A stretch of 64,000 nucleotides of DNA from Alicyclobacillus kakegawensis NBRC 103104 (GCF_001552655.1 NZ_BCRP01000001.1:1-64000), one strand, 5' to 3'; shown: positions 1-10,622, counted from the first letter of the stretch. Program-made: numbers and translations. Notes: generated from the letters alone by a model not told the origin.

Positions 1-49
1 GAATACTATACTACGATTGCTGCGAGAGATCAAATGTAAATATAATCCA

Positions 50-970
50 TCAAAATTTCGCCGTATGCACCGGATTCCCCGCTGCCTCCGACCGGCGCGG
101 CCAACCCGGCCACTCGCTGATGCATATGCCCATCAGAATCAAAACGACCCCCACCCAGCGCAACCAATGCACCGGTTCCGCCAGAATGAGATGGGCCGAC
201 AGAACCGCGACAGGCAGTTCAATCGACGCGAGCACCCCGGCCATACGGCCGCCGGTGCGCGGCGTGGACACGAGCATCAACAGCATCGGGAGCACCTGGC
301 CGAACACGGCAATCAATCCTCCCCAAAGCCACAGCCCCCGGTTGGCCGATCCGTCCCACAGAAAGCTCGGCGGGAAAAGCGGCAGGATGACCAATCCGGA
401 GACGGTCACGGTGACGGCAGCCCTGGTGATGGGTGGCGTACTGGTGTCGACGTAGCTAGATAGGTACAGCGTCAGGGCGTAGAACAACCCCGACAACAGT
501 CCAAGCCCCACAGCCCACCCGGGCACAGCCGGTATCCGCTGGCCAAAGATGCCGACCGCCAGCACGGTACCGACGACTATCATCAGCATCCCAAGCCACT
601 TTTGCGCCTCCGGCAGGCGACGGGTCACCAACATGTCGATGACCAACACCATCCAGGCGAACTGGAACAGCATGATGATGCCCAAGGAAGCTGGCATCCG
701 CGTCAACGACAGGTAATAGCAAAAGCTCGTGCCTGCGCCGCACACGCCGAGAACAGCCAAAATCAGCCATTGAGACGCGGACATACGCAGGCGACGCGCC
801 TGCCAGATCCCCAGCGCCCACAGGATCAACGCGGCAAAGCCGTATTGAGCGTCAGTCATTTGCTGCGTTGACAACCCGTGGGCGTACCCGAGCTTCAGCA
901 AAGGAGACACGACGCCATAGCAACTGCCGGCCACCAACATCAAGACAGCAAACACCGCCCGCTGTGCCAA
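50..970 (-). CDS. EamA/DMT-family transporter
   Basis: A 306-residue, very hydrophobic protein with about ten predicted transmembrane segments arranged as two halves, which is the size and layout of EamA-domain (drug/metabolite transporter) permeases. The substrate cannot be told from sequence. The start is a TTG at 970, preceded at about 9 nt by GGGGAGG on the coding strand. It lies downstream of purD in the same orientation but is separated by about 220 nt that include a terminator-like hairpin, so co-transcription with the purine operon is doubtful. Family call is firm; role is unknown. Confidence 0.85.
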   Translation of the reverse strand: MAQRAVFAVLMLVAGSCYGVVSPLLKLGYAHGLSTQQMTDAQYGFAALILWALGIWQARRLRMSASQWLILAVLGVCGAGTSFCYYLSLTRMPASLGIIMLFQFAWMVLVIDMLVTRRLPEAQKWLGMLMIVVGTVLAVGIFGQRIPAVPGWAVGLGLLSGLFYALTLYLSSYVDTSTPPITRAAVTVTVSGLVILPLFPPSFLWDGSANRGLWLWGGLIAVFGQVLPMLLMLVSTPRTGGRMAGVLASIELPVAVLSAHLILAEPVHWLRWVGVVLILMGICISEWPGWPRRSEAAGNPVHTAKF

Positions 971-1026
971 CGCTCTCGACCTCCCCGACGTGCCTATGCG
1001 TCACTCCGCAACGCCTCCGCCACGCG

Positions 1027-1049
1027 AAAAGACCGGGCATTGCCCGGTC
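1027..1049 (-). terminator. Possible terminator of the pur operon
   Basis: On the minus strand a perfect 9-bp stem (GACCGGGCA / TGCCCGGTC, one-base loop) is followed by TTTTCG. It lies after the purD stop and before the EamA gene. The U-run is short, so termination may be partial. Confidence 0.5.
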
Positions 1050-1190
1050 CCACAAGGTGTAGGGAGATACCCTCCAGGGCTTTCGCTCTCCCACCAGCCC
1101 TTGTCTTTGTCCGCATCGGATCTCTGTCTGTCTGGCTGGCTCACTGCAAGCCATTCCCAGTATACCGCCCTTTTCCCCTCGGCGCCAACC

Positions 1191-2519
1191 CTACAACCCG
1201 TGCGCGATGTCGCGCCGCAGATACTTGCCGGCAAACGTGATGCCGTCGGTTCCGCCATAGGCCGTATCCCGCGCCTCGGAGAGGGTCTGTCCGACGCCTG
1301 TCACCGTCAGCACGCGGCCGCCCGCCGTCTTCAATCCCTCCGCCTCCCACGCGGTTCCGGCATGAAACACGATGCATCCCTCCGGTCCTCCCTGCGCCAA
1401 GCCCGGTCCTGGCACAGACACGGATGCGCCCAGCTTGGGGGCGAAGGAAATCACGTCCCCCTTGCGCGGCGAGTCCGGGTACCCGGCCGCGGCCAACACC
1501 ACACACACCGCGTGGTCCGGCCTCCAGGCCACCTTCACCTCCGCGAGGCGGCCTTCGCTGACCGCCCAAGCTATCTCCAACAAATCGGACGCCAAAAGCG
1601 GCAGGACCACTTCCGCCTCCGGATCGCCCAAACGAACGTTGAACTCCACCACCTGCGGCCCGTCGTCCGTCAGCATCAAGCCAACGTACAGCACACCGCG
1701 GTAAACGCTGCCCCGCTCCCGCAGCGCCGCCAGCGTGGGCCGGACAATGCGCCGCTCCACCTCCCCCGCCAGCGCCTGGCTGTCCGCGTCCGGCAGCGGC
1801 GCGTAGGCGCCCATGCCACCCGTGTTGGGTCCGGTGTCCCCTTCACCGATGCGCTTGTGATCCCGCGCCGGCAGCATGGGCACGACGGCGCTCTCGTCGA
1901 TGAAGAACATAAGCGACGCCTCGCGCCCAACCAAGAACGACTCAATCACCACGCGCCGGCCGGCCTCGCCGAAGCGGCCCGCCTGCATCATGCCGTCGAC
2001 GGCGCGGCACGCCTCCTCCACCGTCCCGGCCACCGTGACGCCCTTGCCGGCCGCCAGACCGTCCGCCTTGACAACAATGGGCGCCCCCTGCCGCCGGATG
2101 TACGCCTTCGCCGCCTCCGCGTCGGTGAACGTCCGGTGCGCCGCCGTCGGCACGCCGGCCTCCTCCATCAGCGCCTTGGCGAACGCCTTCGACGTTTCCA
2201 ACTGCGCCGCCGCCTTCGTCGGGCCAAAGGCGCGGACGCCCGCCTCGGTCAAGGCGTCGACCAACCCGACAGAGAGCGGTTGCTCCGGCCCCACCACCAC
2301 CAGCTGGATGCCCTGCGCGCGGCAAAACGATACCAAGCCGCCCACATCGTCCGCGCCCAGCGGCACACACTCCGCCACCTGGGCCAGTCCCGGGTTCCCC
2401 GGCGCCGCATACAGGCGCGGCGCCAGCGGGCTTTGCGCCAGCTTCCAAGCGATGGCGTGTTCGCGCGCGCCCGCGCCGACCACCAAGACCCGTGGCTGGT
2501 TTGGGATTTCGAGTGCCAT
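1191..2519 (-). CDS. purD: Phosphoribosylamine-glycine ligase (GAR synthetase)
   Basis: 442 residues in the ATP-grasp fold. It ligates glycine to phosphoribosylamine, step 2 of de novo purine synthesis. The N-terminus carries the family's VLVVGAGAREHAIAWKL nucleotide-fold signature. Other typical stretches are GPEQPLSVGLVDAL, IVVKADGLAAGKGV (ATP-grasp) and GDPEAEVVLPLL near the C-terminus. The ATG at 2519 is chosen because GAGGAGA stands just upstream and the protein then begins like other PurD proteins; the reading frame is open further upstream, but that part is shadow sequence of purH. It is the last purine gene, 13 nt after purH. Confidence 0.97.
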   Translation of the reverse strand: MALEIPNQPRVLVVGAGAREHAIAWKLAQSPLAPRLYAAPGNPGLAQVAECVPLGADDVGGLVSFCRAQGIQLVVVGPEQPLSVGLVDALTEAGVRAFGPTKAAAQLETSKAFAKALMEEAGVPTAAHRTFTDAEAAKAYIRRQGAPIVVKADGLAAGKGVTVAGTVEEACRAVDGMMQAGRFGEAGRRVVIESFLVGREASLMFFIDESAVVPMLPARDHKRIGEGDTGPNTGGMGAYAPLPDADSQALAGEVERRIVRPTLAALRERGSVYRGVLYVGLMLTDDGPQVVEFNVRLGDPEAEVVLPLLASDLLEIAWAVSEGRLAEVKVAWRPDHAVCVVLAAAGYPDSPRKGDVISFAPKLGASVSVPGPGLAQGGPEGCIVFHAGTAWEAEGLKTAGGRVLTVTGVGQTLSEARDTAYGGTDGITFAGKYLRRDIAHGL

Positions 2520-2532
2520 CTTGTCTCTCCTC

Positions 2533-4173
2533 TCAATGCAAGAAGTGGCGCCGGCCGGTGAACACCATGGCAATCCCGTGCTCGTCCGCCGCCTCGATGC
2601 TCTCTTTATCCTTGATCGATCCGCCCGGCTGCACGATGGCGGTGACGCCAGCCGCGGCGGCGGTGTCCACCGTGTCGCGCATCGGGAAGAACGCGTCCGA
2701 CGCCAGCACGCTGCCCGCTGCACGCGGTCCGGCCTGCTCGATGGCAAGCTTGGCGGCGCCGACGCGGTTCATCTGCCCAGCGCCAATCCCCAGCGTCATC
2801 ACCGAGTTAGCCAAGACAATCGCGTTTGACTTGACGAAGCGGACAATGCGCCAGCCAAACCGGAGGGCCCGCCACTCCTCCTCGGTCGGCTGGCGGCGCG
2901 TGACCACTCGCCACGCGTCCGCCCCCGCGTCGCCGATGTTGACCTCCTGTACCAAGAGACCACCCGAGACGCGGCGCAGCAGGTGATCCCCGGGCCGCCA
3001 AAGCGGCCTGGTCACATCAATCTCCAGCAGGCGCAGGTTCTTTTTCCGCCCCAGCCGCTCCCGCGCCTGCTCGCTGAAGCCGGGCGCCACGACGATCTCC
3101 AGGAACATCGACGCCAGCCTCTCCGCCAATTCGGCCTCGACGGCCCGGTTGAGGGCCACGATGCCGCCGAAGATGGAGACGGAATCCGCCTCGTAGGCGC
3201 GATCAAACGCCTCATTGAGCGTCGCGCCCAGGCCGACGCCGCACGGGTTCATGTGCTTGACCGCCACCGCCGCCGGCTGCCCCAGGTCGTCCAGGGCGCG
3301 CAGGATTTGCAGCGCGGCGTCCGCGTCCTGGATGTTGTTGTAGGACAGCTCCTTCCCCTGCAGCTGGCGCGCCCCGGCTATTGTCGCCGGACTGGCGTCC
3401 GCATCAGCATAGAAGTGCGCCCGTTGATGCGGGTTTTCCCCATAGCGCAGGGCCTGCTTGTGGACAAACGACACCTGATAAAGTGGCGGCCAAGGCGCGT
3501 CGGCGGGCGCACCCGCCGGTTGGTCAGGCCCCTGCTCCGCCAGCGGCCGCCCTTGCGGTTCGCCCTTTTGCTCGGAACGTCCGTCCCGCGTCGCGGCCGC
3601 CTCCAGGTAGGCGGCAATCGCCGCGTCGTAGGCTGCCGTTTCCGCGAACACCTTGGCCGCCAAACGCGCCCGTTCGGCTGCCGTCAGCTCCCGCCCGCTC
3701 GCGAGCGCTTCGCCCAGCCAGACGTAATCGGCCGGATCGACCACCGGCAGGCAGCCGCCGTGGTTCTTCGCGGCGGCGCGCAGGAGTGACGGTCCGCCGA
3801 TGTCAATCATCTCCACCGCCTCGGCAAACGTCACGTCCGGCCGCGCGACGGTCTCGCGGAACGGGTACAGGTTGACAACCACCACGTCAATCCGATCGAT
3901 GCCATGCTCGGCAATCGCCGCCATGTGGCTGGGGTCGTCGCGGCGCGCCAGCACACCGCCGTGGACGCGTGGGTGCAGGGTCTTCACGCGCCCTTCCAGC
4001 ATCTCCGGAAAACCGGTGTAATCCGACACCTCCGTCACCGCGAGGCCTGCCTCCCGCAGGTGGCGGGCCGTGCCCCCGGTCGAGAGGATGCCGAACCCGG
4101 CCGCGACCAGGCAGCGGCAGAAATCGGCGACGCCTTGCTTATCGAAAACGCTGACAAGAGCCCACTTGTTCAC
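2533..4173 (-). CDS. purH: Bifunctional AICAR transformylase / IMP cyclohydrolase
   Basis: Catalyses the last two steps to IMP. The N-terminal MGS-like cyclohydrolase domain shows STGGTARHL and [14 protein letters not shown]; the C-terminal transformylase domain shows [19 protein letters not shown] and the final lysine/serine-rich region. It is 546 residues, longer than the roughly 510 usual in Bacillus. The excess is a Gly/Pro/Ala/Gln-rich insert between the domains at about residues 195-230, just before the YGENPHQ motif. Two in-frame GTG codons (4179 and 4173) are possible; 4173 gives better spacing to AAAGGAAG and a 4-nt GTGA overlap with purN, matching the neighbouring junctions. Confidence 0.96.
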   Translation of the reverse strand: MNKWALVSVFDKQGVADFCRCLVAAGFGILSTGGTARHLREAGLAVTEVSDYTGFPEMLEGRVKTLHPRVHGGVLARRDDPSHMAAIAEHGIDRIDVVVVNLYPFRETVARPDVTFAEAVEMIDIGGPSLLRAAAKNHGGCLPVVDPADYVWLGEALASGRELTAAERARLAAKVFAETAAYDAAIAAYLEAAATRDGRSEQKGEPQGRPLAEQGPDQPAGAPADAPWPPLYQVSFVHKQALRYGENPHQRAHFYADADASPATIAGARQLQGKELSYNNIQDADAALQILRALDDLGQPAAVAVKHMNPCGVGLGATLNEAFDRAYEADSVSIFGGIVALNRAVEAELAERLASMFLEIVVAPGFSEQARERLGRKKNLRLLEIDVTRPLWRPGDHLLRRVSGGLLVQEVNIGDAGADAWRVVTRRQPTEEEWRALRFGWRIVRFVKSNAIVLANSVMTLGIGAGQMNRVGAAKLAIEQAGPRAAGSVLASDAFFPMRDTVDTAAAAGVTAIVQPGGSIKDKESIEAADEHGIAMVFTGRRHFLH

Positions 4174-4841
4174 GTGCACGTCTTCCTTTCCCAGGTTTCT
4201 CCACGAAGCAGCCCGCGCACCGCCAGACTGATGGCCAGCGGGTACAACCCATGTTCGACCGCGTGGATGCGCGTCAGCAAATCCTCCTCGCTACTGCACT
4301 CCGGGATGGACACGCGCGCCTGCAGCAAAATCGGCCCCGTATCCACCCCCGAATCGACCAGGTGCACCGTCACCCCGGTCTCCCGCGCCCCCGCGGCCAG
4401 AGCGTCTTTCACCGCCTGACGGCCGGGGAAGTTCGGCAAGAGGGACGGGTGGATGTTGAGGATGCGATTCGCATACGCGCCCAGCAGCACGTCGCCCACC
4501 AGCCGCATGTACCCGGCGAGAGCCACCCATTCCACCTCATGCTGCCGCAAAAACGCCAGCACGTCCCGTTCAAACGCCGGCTTGTCCGGGTATTCGCGCG
4601 GGCGCCTGGCGAACACCGGCACTCCCGCCCGCTGCGCCCGCGACACCGCGCAGGCGTCCGGCTTGTCCGACACCACCGCCACCACCCGCGCCGGCCAGGC
4701 GGGGTTGCGCGCCGGTTCTTCGAGCAGCGCCTGCAGGTTGCTGCCGTTGCCCGAGGCGAAAACCGCCAGGCGCGCTCGATGGCCACCGACTGGCGTGGTG
4801 GGCGTCTTCTGGCCAACCTGTGACCATGCGCAGGGTTTCAC
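4170..4841 (-). CDS. purN: Phosphoribosylglycinamide formyltransferase
   Basis: 223 residues. Transfers a formyl group from 10-formyl-THF to GAR (step 3). Recognisable motifs are LAVFASGNGSNLQAL at the N-terminus, RILNIHPSLLPNFPG (catalytic Asn-His region) and VTVHLVDSGVDTGPIL with the catalytic Asp. The GTG at 4841 overlaps the purM stop as GTGA and is preceded by GGAGGGC; no ATG is available in the right place. Translation is probably coupled to purM upstream and purH downstream through 4-nt overlaps. Confidence 0.95.
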   Translation of the reverse strand: MKPCAWSQVGQKTPTTPVGGHRARLAVFASGNGSNLQALLEEPARNPAWPARVVAVVSDKPDACAVSRAQRAGVPVFARRPREYPDKPAFERDVLAFLRQHEVEWVALAGYMRLVGDVLLGAYANRILNIHPSLLPNFPGRQAVKDALAAGARETGVTVHLVDSGVDTGPILLQARVSIPECSSEEDLLTRIHAVEHGLYPLAISLAVRGLLRGETWERKTCT

Positions 4842-5926
4842 CGGCCGCCCTCCTTCACAAGCCGCGCATCCCCGCCGCCGGGGATGATGCGCCCAATCCG
4901 GTAGGCGCGCTCCCCGTGCTCGGCAAACCACCGCACCGCGCCATCAGCCTGCTCCTCCGGAACGACCAGCGTGTAGCCGACGCCCAGGTTCCAGACGCGG
5001 GCCGCCCGCGCCAAGTCCATACCGCTTTGCGCCAGCAACCAGGAGAAGACCGGCGGCACCGACCAGCGCCCCGGCCAGATCTCCGCGGTCAGGCCGTCCG
5101 GCAGCGAGCGCGGCACGTTCTCCACCAGTCCCCCGCCGGTGATGTGCGCCATAGCGCGGATATCCATTCCGTCGGCCAAAGCCGCCAACACTGGCCGCAC
5201 GTAAATGCGGGTGGGCCACAACAGTTCATCCGCCCAGGTCCAGGGGCGCTTGGCTGCTGTCGCGCCCAGGACCTGCGGGCCGCGGGCGGCCGCAAACGGC
5301 AGCGGATCCGCCAGATCGACGCCCACCTCGGCAATCAGCTTGCGCACCAGCGAATAGCCGTTGGAGTGCAGGCCATCGCTGGCCAATCCGATGAGGGCAT
5401 CGCCCGCCTGAACGCGGTGGCCGTCGATGATGTCCGGCTGGTTGGCCACCCCCACGGCGAATCCGGCCAGATCATATTCGCCGGGCGCGTACATCCCCGG
5501 CATCTCCGCCGTCTCGCCGCCCAACAGGGCGCAGCCAGCCGTCCGGCAGCCAACAGTGACGCCTGCCACCACCGCTTCCGCCACCTCCACGTCCAGTTTG
5601 CCTGTCGCCAGATAATCGAGAAAGAACAGCGGCTCGGCGCCCGAGGTGAGGATGTCGTTGACGCACATCGCCACACAGTCGATGCCAATGGTGCCGTGGC
5701 GTCCGGTGGCAAACGCCAGTTTCAGCTTTGTCCCCACGCCGTCGGCGCCCGAGAGCAGCACCGGTTGCGGAAAGCGGTTGACGTCGATGCGGAAGCCGCC
5801 GGAAAAGCCGCCGATGGCCGCCATCACCTCCGGCCGGCGCGTTTCTGCGGCCAGACGGGCATAGCGCCGCGCCGCTTCGTTGCCCGCCGCGATGTCGACC
5901 CCGGCCGCGCGGTACTCGTCGCTCAT
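4838..5926 (-). CDS. purM: Phosphoribosylformylglycinamidine cyclo-ligase (AIR synthetase)
   Basis: 362 residues in the PurM/PurL-like ATP-binding fold; closes the imidazole ring (step 5). Motifs include IGGFSGGF, SGADGVGTKLKLA, CVNDILTSGAEPLFFLDY and LLGGETAEMPGMY. The ATG at 5926 overlaps the purF stop by one base (TGATG) and lies 9 nt from GGAGGT; an in-frame GTG one codon upstream is an equally spaced alternative. Middle of the overlapping purine operon. Confidence 0.96.
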   Translation of the reverse strand: MSDEYRAAGVDIAAGNEAARRYARLAAETRRPEVMAAIGGFSGGFRIDVNRFPQPVLLSGADGVGTKLKLAFATGRHGTIGIDCVAMCVNDILTSGAEPLFFLDYLATGKLDVEVAEAVVAGVTVGCRTAGCALLGGETAEMPGMYAPGEYDLAGFAVGVANQPDIIDGHRVQAGDALIGLASDGLHSNGYSLVRKLIAEVGVDLADPLPFAAARGPQVLGATAAKRPWTWADELLWPTRIYVRPVLAALADGMDIRAMAHITGGGLVENVPRSLPDGLTAEIWPGRWSVPPVFSWLLAQSGMDLARAARVWNLGVGYTLVVPEEQADGAVRWFAEHGERAYRIGRIIPGGGDARLVKEGGR

Positions 5927-7356
5927 CACACCCCGACCTCCTGCTGGCTGACGTCGTACTGCTCCTTGCTGATAGGGTACACCTCGGTCGGATAGCGACC
6001 GGTGAAACAAGCGTTGCAAAACGGATAGGGCGCATCCTGAGGCACTCCAAACGCCTCCATCGTCTCCTCCACCGTCAGGAATTCGAGCGAATCCGCCCCA
6101 ATCTCGCGGCAGATCCCCTCCACAGAATGGTCCGCTGCAATCAGCTGGCCCTTCGAGGAAGTGTCGATGCCGTAGTGACAGGCGTGTTTGTATGGCGGGC
6201 TGGAGATGCGCACGTGCACCTCCGTCGCTCCCGCCTCGCGCAGCAGCTGCACCAGGCGGCGGCTGGTGGTGCCGCGGACAATCGAATCGTCAATCAGCAC
6301 CACCCGCCGTCCGTCCACCACCGAACGCACCGCGTTCAGCTTCAGCCGCACACCCAGGTCGCGCAGGGCCTGGGAGGGCTGGATGAACGTGCGCGCCACG
6401 TACTTGTTTTTCACCAGCCCCATCTCGAGCGGGACGCCGCTGGCCTCGGCAAACCCGGCCGCCGCCGAGACACTGGAGTCGGGCACGCCAATCACGATGT
6501 CGCCCGCCGCCGGGTGGCGCTCGGCCAGGATGCGGCCCAGCTTCTTGCGCACCGCGTGCACGTTCCAGCCGTCGATGTCGCTGTCCGGGCGCGCAAAATA
6601 GATATGCTCGAAGGTGCACATCGCCCGCCGCGTCGGCTGCGCCGGTGCAATGGCGGTCAGCCCGCCCGCGTCGATGACCAGCGTTTCCCCGGGCTCGACG
6701 TCGCGGACGAACTCGGCACCAATCGTCTCAAACGCGCACGACTCGGACGCCACCACGTACGCCTCGCCCAACCGGCCCAGAGCCAGGGGACGCAGGCCGT
6801 ACGGATCGCGCAGGGCGATGAGCCGCTCGTCGGTCAACAGCACAAACGCGTACCCGCCCTTGACCATGCTCACGCTGGTGCGCACCGCCTCAATCAGGTT
6901 GGTCTGCACGGAGCGGGCAATCAGGTGCGCCACCACCTCGGTGTCGCTGGTCGACTGAAACAGGCTCCCCTGGCGCTCCAGGAGCACGCGCAGGGCGGGC
7001 GCGTTGACCAGGTTGCCGTTGTGGGCCAACGCCAGACTGCCGCGGTGCGTGCGGAAGGTCAGCGGCTGCGCGTTCTCGAGCGTGTTCTGCCCAGCCGTCG
7101 AGTAGCGGACGTGGCCAATCGCCGCGTGGCCGCGCAGGCGCGCCAAGTCCTCGCACGTGAACACGTCGGAGACCAGGCCCAGGCCGCGGTGGTTGTACAT
7201 CCGTTCCCCGTCCACGCTAGCCATGCCGGCCGCCTCCTGGCCGCGGTGCTGCAGCGCAATCAGCGCCACGTGCGCGATCTGCGCCGCGCTGGGATGGCCA
7301 TAAATGCCAAAGACGCCGCACTCCTCATGGAGGCCATCTGTCCGTTCCAGCCTCAT
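5926..7356 (-). CDS. purF: Amidophosphoribosyltransferase
   Basis: 476 residues; commits PRPP to purine synthesis with glutamine as nitrogen donor. A short propeptide of about 12 residues precedes CGVFGIYG, so Cys13 is the expected N-terminal nucleophile after cleavage. Features of the iron-sulfur class are visible: Cys in MCTFEHIYFARP, Cys in HACHYGID and a CNAC motif near the C-terminus, as in B. subtilis PurF. The PRPP loop VVLIDDSIVRGTTSRR is intact. The ATG at 7356 overlaps the purL stop as TGATG. Confidence 0.97.
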   Translation of the reverse strand: MRLERTDGLHEECGVFGIYGHPSAAQIAHVALIALQHRGQEAAGMASVDGERMYNHRGLGLVSDVFTCEDLARLRGHAAIGHVRYSTAGQNTLENAQPLTFRTHRGSLALAHNGNLVNAPALRVLLERQGSLFQSTSDTEVVAHLIARSVQTNLIEAVRTSVSMVKGGYAFVLLTDERLIALRDPYGLRPLALGRLGEAYVVASESCAFETIGAEFVRDVEPGETLVIDAGGLTAIAPAQPTRRAMCTFEHIYFARPDSDIDGWNVHAVRKKLGRILAERHPAAGDIVIGVPDSSVSAAAGFAEASGVPLEMGLVKNKYVARTFIQPSQALRDLGVRLKLNAVRSVVDGRRVVLIDDSIVRGTTSRRLVQLLREAGATEVHVRISSPPYKHACHYGIDTSSKGQLIAADHSVEGICREIGADSLEFLTVEETMEAFGVPQDAPYPFCNACFTGRYPTEVYPISKEQYDVSQQEVGV

Positions 7357-9650
7357 CACGCATCCGCCTCCCCTCGCGCGCTGGGCGCCTGCATGGCCTG
7401 CGGCAGCGCGCCCTCGTAGGCGGCCTGGGCCGCCGCCAACGGCAGCGTCAACCAAACCCCGTCGTCGCCGCCGATGCTCACCGCGTCTCCGCCGGTTTTG
7501 CCGAGCACGAGCGCCGTTACACCTGCCTGCCCCGCCTCCTGGACGATGTCCTGTGCCGACGCACAGTCCACCTCGAGCAAAATCCGGCTCTGCGCCTCCG
7601 AGAACAACAGCCCGGCCCGCTGCAGGGCGTCTCGGGGCGTCACGGGCAGAGTCACCGTGGCGCCAACGCCGCCTGCGATGGCCATCTCCGTCAACGCCAC
7701 CGCCAGGCCGCCTTCCGAGACGTCGTGCGCGGAGCGGACACGGCCGGCCCGGATGAGGCTTCGCACCAAGTCCTGCACGCGCCGCTCCAGCGCCAAATCG
7801 AGGGGCGGGGCGTCGCCGGCCGGCTGGCCGGCCAGCAACTGCCAGAACAAGCTGCCGTCGAGCGCGGCGTCGATGGGACCGACGAGGATGACGGCGGAAT
7901 CGGCCGCGCGAAACGCCGCCTCGGTTACGCGCGTCAGGTCGTCAATCACGCCGATTGCGCCGACCACCGGCGTCGGGAAGATGTCCTGCCCCTGGCTCTC
8001 GTTGTAGAAGCTGACATTGCCGCTGACCACCGGCGTGTCGAGCGCCCGGCAGGCCTCAGCCATCCCCTCCACAGCGTCGATAAACTGGCGCATGACGGCA
8101 GGCTTTTCCGGGTTGCCGAAGTTCAGGCAATCGGTGATGGCGAGCGGTCTTGCGCCGCTGGCCACCAGGTTGCGGGCCGCCTCGGCCACGGCAATCGCCC
8201 CGCCCCGGCGCGGGTTGAGGTACACGTAGCGGCCGTTGCCGTCAGTGGCCAGCGCCACGGCGCGCGCCGCGCCCGGCAGGCGCAGCACCGCCGCGTCGCT
8301 GCCCGGCCCGACCTGCGTCGCCGTGCGCACGCTGGTGTCATACTGACGATACACCCAACGCTTGTCGGCGATCGAGGGGTGCGCGAGCAGAGCGAGCAGG
8401 TGCTGCGCCCAGGCATCTGCGTCCCCCGCCGGCAGATCAGGCTTGGCCACCGCCAAACCGGGTTTCGCGTACTTTGTGTCCGCCGGGCGGTCGTACACCG
8501 GCGCCTCGTCCACCAAAGCCGCCACCGGCACATCCGCCACCACCTCCCCGGCGAACCGAAGACGCAACCGACCGTCGCTGGTCACGCGCCCGATCTCCGC
8601 GACCTCCAGGCCCCACTTGCGCAAGATGGAAAACGCCAGCTCTTCCCGGCCCCTCTCCATGACCACCAGCATCCGCTCCTGCGATTCAGAGAGCATCATT
8701 TCGTACGGGGTCATGCCTTCCTCGCGCACCGGCACCAGGTCCAGGTTGAGCTCCAAACCGCCGCCGGCGCGCGCCGCCATTTCCGCCGAGGAGGAGGCCA
8801 GCCCGGCCGCGCCCATGTCCTGGATGCCGACCACCGCGCCCGTCGCAATGAGTTCCAGGCAGGCCTCCATCAGGAGCTTGCCGAGGAACGGATCGCCCAC
8901 TTGCACGGCGGAACGCTCCTTCTCCGTCGGGTCCTCGGCCGACGCGAAAGTGGCGCCATGGATGCCGTCGCGCCCCGTCCGCGCGCCGACCACAAACACC
9001 GGGTTGCCCACGCCGCGCGCCGCGCCCTTGGCCATCTTGTCGGCCTCCAACACGCCGACGCACATCGCGTTGACGAGCGGGTTATGACGGTAGCTTTCGT
9101 CAAACGCCGTCTCGCCGCCGACGGTCGGGATGCCGACACAATTGCCGTAACCGCCGATGCCGGCCACCACGTTGGCGAACAGATAGCGCGTGCGCTCGTC
9201 TGTCAAAGGGCCAAAGCGCAGGCTGTCGAGAAACGCAATCGGGCGCGCTCCCATCGTGAACACGTCGCGCAAAATCCCGCCGACACCAGTGGCCGCGCCC
9301 TGGTACGGCTCCACGGCCGAGGGGTGGTTGTGGCTCTCCATCTTGAACGCCACCGCCAGACCGCCGCCCACGTCGACGACGCCCGCGTTCTCACCCGGGC
9401 CTTGCAGGACCTGCGGACCGCTGGTCGGGAACTTGCGCAGGTGGATTTTCGAGCTTTTGTAGCTGCAGTGTTCCGACCATAACACGCCGAACAGACCTGC
9501 CTCGACGTAGTTGGGCAGACGCCCCAGCCGCTCGCAGACGCGCTCGTACTCGGCATCGGTCAAGCCGAGATCGAGGTACCGGCGCTGCTCCCTTATCTCC
9601 TCGGGCGCCGGCTGGCCGCTTGGTACGGCCGCCTTCGTCTTTACGCGCAC
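7356..9650 (-). CDS. purL: FGAM synthase large subunit (small-type PurL)
   Basis: 764 residues, the short Gram-positive form that needs PurS and PurQ as separate subunits; it makes formylglycinamidine ribonucleotide (step 4). Motifs include [46 protein letters not shown] and the duplicated AIRS-like ATP-binding domains ([21 protein letters not shown]). The GTG at 9650 lies one base after the purQ stop and about 10 nt from GGAAGG. Upstream codons in this frame overlap purQ and do not look like PurL. Confidence 0.96.
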   Translation of the reverse strand: MRVKTKAAVPSGQPAPEEIREQRRYLDLGLTDAEYERVCERLGRLPNYVEAGLFGVLWSEHCSYKSSKIHLRKFPTSGPQVLQGPGENAGVVDVGGGLAVAFKMESHNHPSAVEPYQGAATGVGGILRDVFTMGARPIAFLDSLRFGPLTDERTRYLFANVVAGIGGYGNCVGIPTVGGETAFDESYRHNPLVNAMCVGVLEADKMAKGAARGVGNPVFVVGARTGRDGIHGATFASAEDPTEKERSAVQVGDPFLGKLLMEACLELIATGAVVGIQDMGAAGLASSSAEMAARAGGGLELNLDLVPVREEGMTPYEMMLSESQERMLVVMERGREELAFSILRKWGLEVAEIGRVTSDGRLRLRFAGEVVADVPVAALVDEAPVYDRPADTKYAKPGLAVAKPDLPAGDADAWAQHLLALLAHPSIADKRWVYRQYDTSVRTATQVGPGSDAAVLRLPGAARAVALATDGNGRYVYLNPRRGGAIAVAEAARNLVASGARPLAITDCLNFGNPEKPAVMRQFIDAVEGMAEACRALDTPVVSGNVSFYNESQGQDIFPTPVVGAIGVIDDLTRVTEAAFRAADSAVILVGPIDAALDGSLFWQLLAGQPAGDAPPLDLALERRVQDLVRSLIRAGRVRSAHDVSEGGLAVALTEMAIAGGVGATVTLPVTPRDALQRAGLLFSEAQSRILLEVDCASAQDIVQEAGQAGVTALVLGKTGGDAVSIGGDDGVWLTLPLAAAQAAYEGALPQAMQAPSARGEADA

Positions 9651-9651
9651 C

Positions 9652-10365
9652 TCAGCCAAGCCTTCCCACTCCTTCCGCGGACGCCGCCAGTGACGCCCCC
9701 TGTTGTTCCACAAAGCGGTGCATGGACGTGAACATGCGGGCTCCGTCGGCCGAACGCATCCATTCGGCCACCGCCCGCTCCGGGTGCGGCATCAGGCCCA
9801 GAACGCGGCCGTTGGCCCCCAGCACACCGGCGATGTCCTGGGCCGATCCGTTTGGATTCTGCACATATCGAAAGGCGATTCGCTGTTCTCGCCGCAGCCG
9901 CGTCAGCGTCGCCGCGTCCGCATGGTAGCGCCCGTCGCGGTGGGCGATGGGGATGCGGATGCGCTCGCCGGCAGCGTAGTCGAGCGTGAACGGCGTCTTT
10001 GTGTTCTCCACCTGCAGTTCAGCCAGCTCACAGCAAAACTGCAGGTGATCATTGACGAGCAGTGCTCCGGGCAAAAGCCCCGCCTCAGTGAGCACCTGGA
10101 ACCCGTTGCAAATCCCCAGCACCAGGGCGCCACGCTGGACGGCCTCGCGGACACCGGCAACCGCCGGCGCAAAGCGGGCGATGGCGCCGCTGCGCAGGTA
10201 ATCGCCGTAAGAAAAGCCGCCGGGAAGGATGATGGCGTCGTACGCCGACAGATCGCGCTGGTCGTGCCAGACGAGGTCGACCGCGTCGCCGAGCACCCGG
10301 TCAATCGCCAGAGCCGCGTCCTCGTCGCAATTTGATCCGGGGAAGACGATGACCGCCCATCTCAT
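9652..10365 (-). CDS. purQ: FGAM synthase glutaminase subunit
   Basis: 237 residues, class-I glutamine amidotransferase. It starts with [16 protein letters not shown]. The nucleophile Cys is in [10 protein letters not shown], and the catalytic His/Glu are in LMPHPERAV. It supplies ammonia to PurL in the PurLSQ complex. The ATG at 10365 overlaps the purS stop by 4 nt (ATGA). Confidence 0.96.
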   Translation of the reverse strand: MRWAVIVFPGSNCDEDAALAIDRVLGDAVDLVWHDQRDLSAYDAIILPGGFSYGDYLRSGAIARFAPAVAGVREAVQRGALVLGICNGFQVLTEAGLLPGALLVNDHLQFCCELAELQVENTKTPFTLDYAAGERIRIPIAHRDGRYHADAATLTRLRREQRIAFRYVQNPNGSAQDIAGVLGANGRVLGLMPHPERAVAEWMRSADGARMFTSMHRFVEQQGASLAASAEGVGRLG

Positions 10366-10622
10366 TGGGCTTCCTCCTCCACAAGCACGGCGTACGTCTC
10401 CATCACCGGATTGCACAGCAGCTCTTCACAGGCCCGGCGCACCTTCGCCTCCGCCTCGTCGCGATTGTCGGCCGCCACCGTCAACTCGATGGACTTGCCG
10501 ATGCGCACCTGCTCCACGCCCTCGTGGCCAAGGCTGGTGAGTGCCTGCAGCACCGCGTGCCCCTGCGGGTCGAACACGCTCGGCTTCAACCACACCCGAA
10601 CTGTCGCACGCCACTTCGTCAT
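10362..10622 (-). CDS. purS: FGAM synthase subunit PurS
   Basis: 86 residues, the normal PurS size. It contains the family pattern [19 protein letters not shown] followed by [11 protein letters not shown] and a C-terminal [11 protein letters not shown]. PurS dimers bridge PurQ and PurL for ammonia transfer. It is coupled by 4-nt ATGA overlaps to both purC (upstream) and purQ (downstream). Confidence 0.96.
   Translation of the reverse strand: MTKWRATVRVWLKPSVFDPQGHAVLQALTSLGHEGVEQVRIGKSIELTVAADNRDEAEAKVRRACEELLCNPVMETYAVLVEEEAQ

Noticed and set aside
1050-1190. Known riboswitch (ZTP, guanidine, glycine, THF) upstream of EamA
   Set aside because: Tried the conserved cores I know for these classes; none is present.
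990-2561. Long plus-strand open frame antisense to purD
   Set aside because: Arg/Pro/His-rich composition typical of the complement of a GC-rich gene; purD on the other strand is beyond doubt.
7725-9482. Long plus-strand open frame antisense to purL
   Set aside because: Low-complexity Arg/His/Gln-rich translation, no domain, entirely inside purL.
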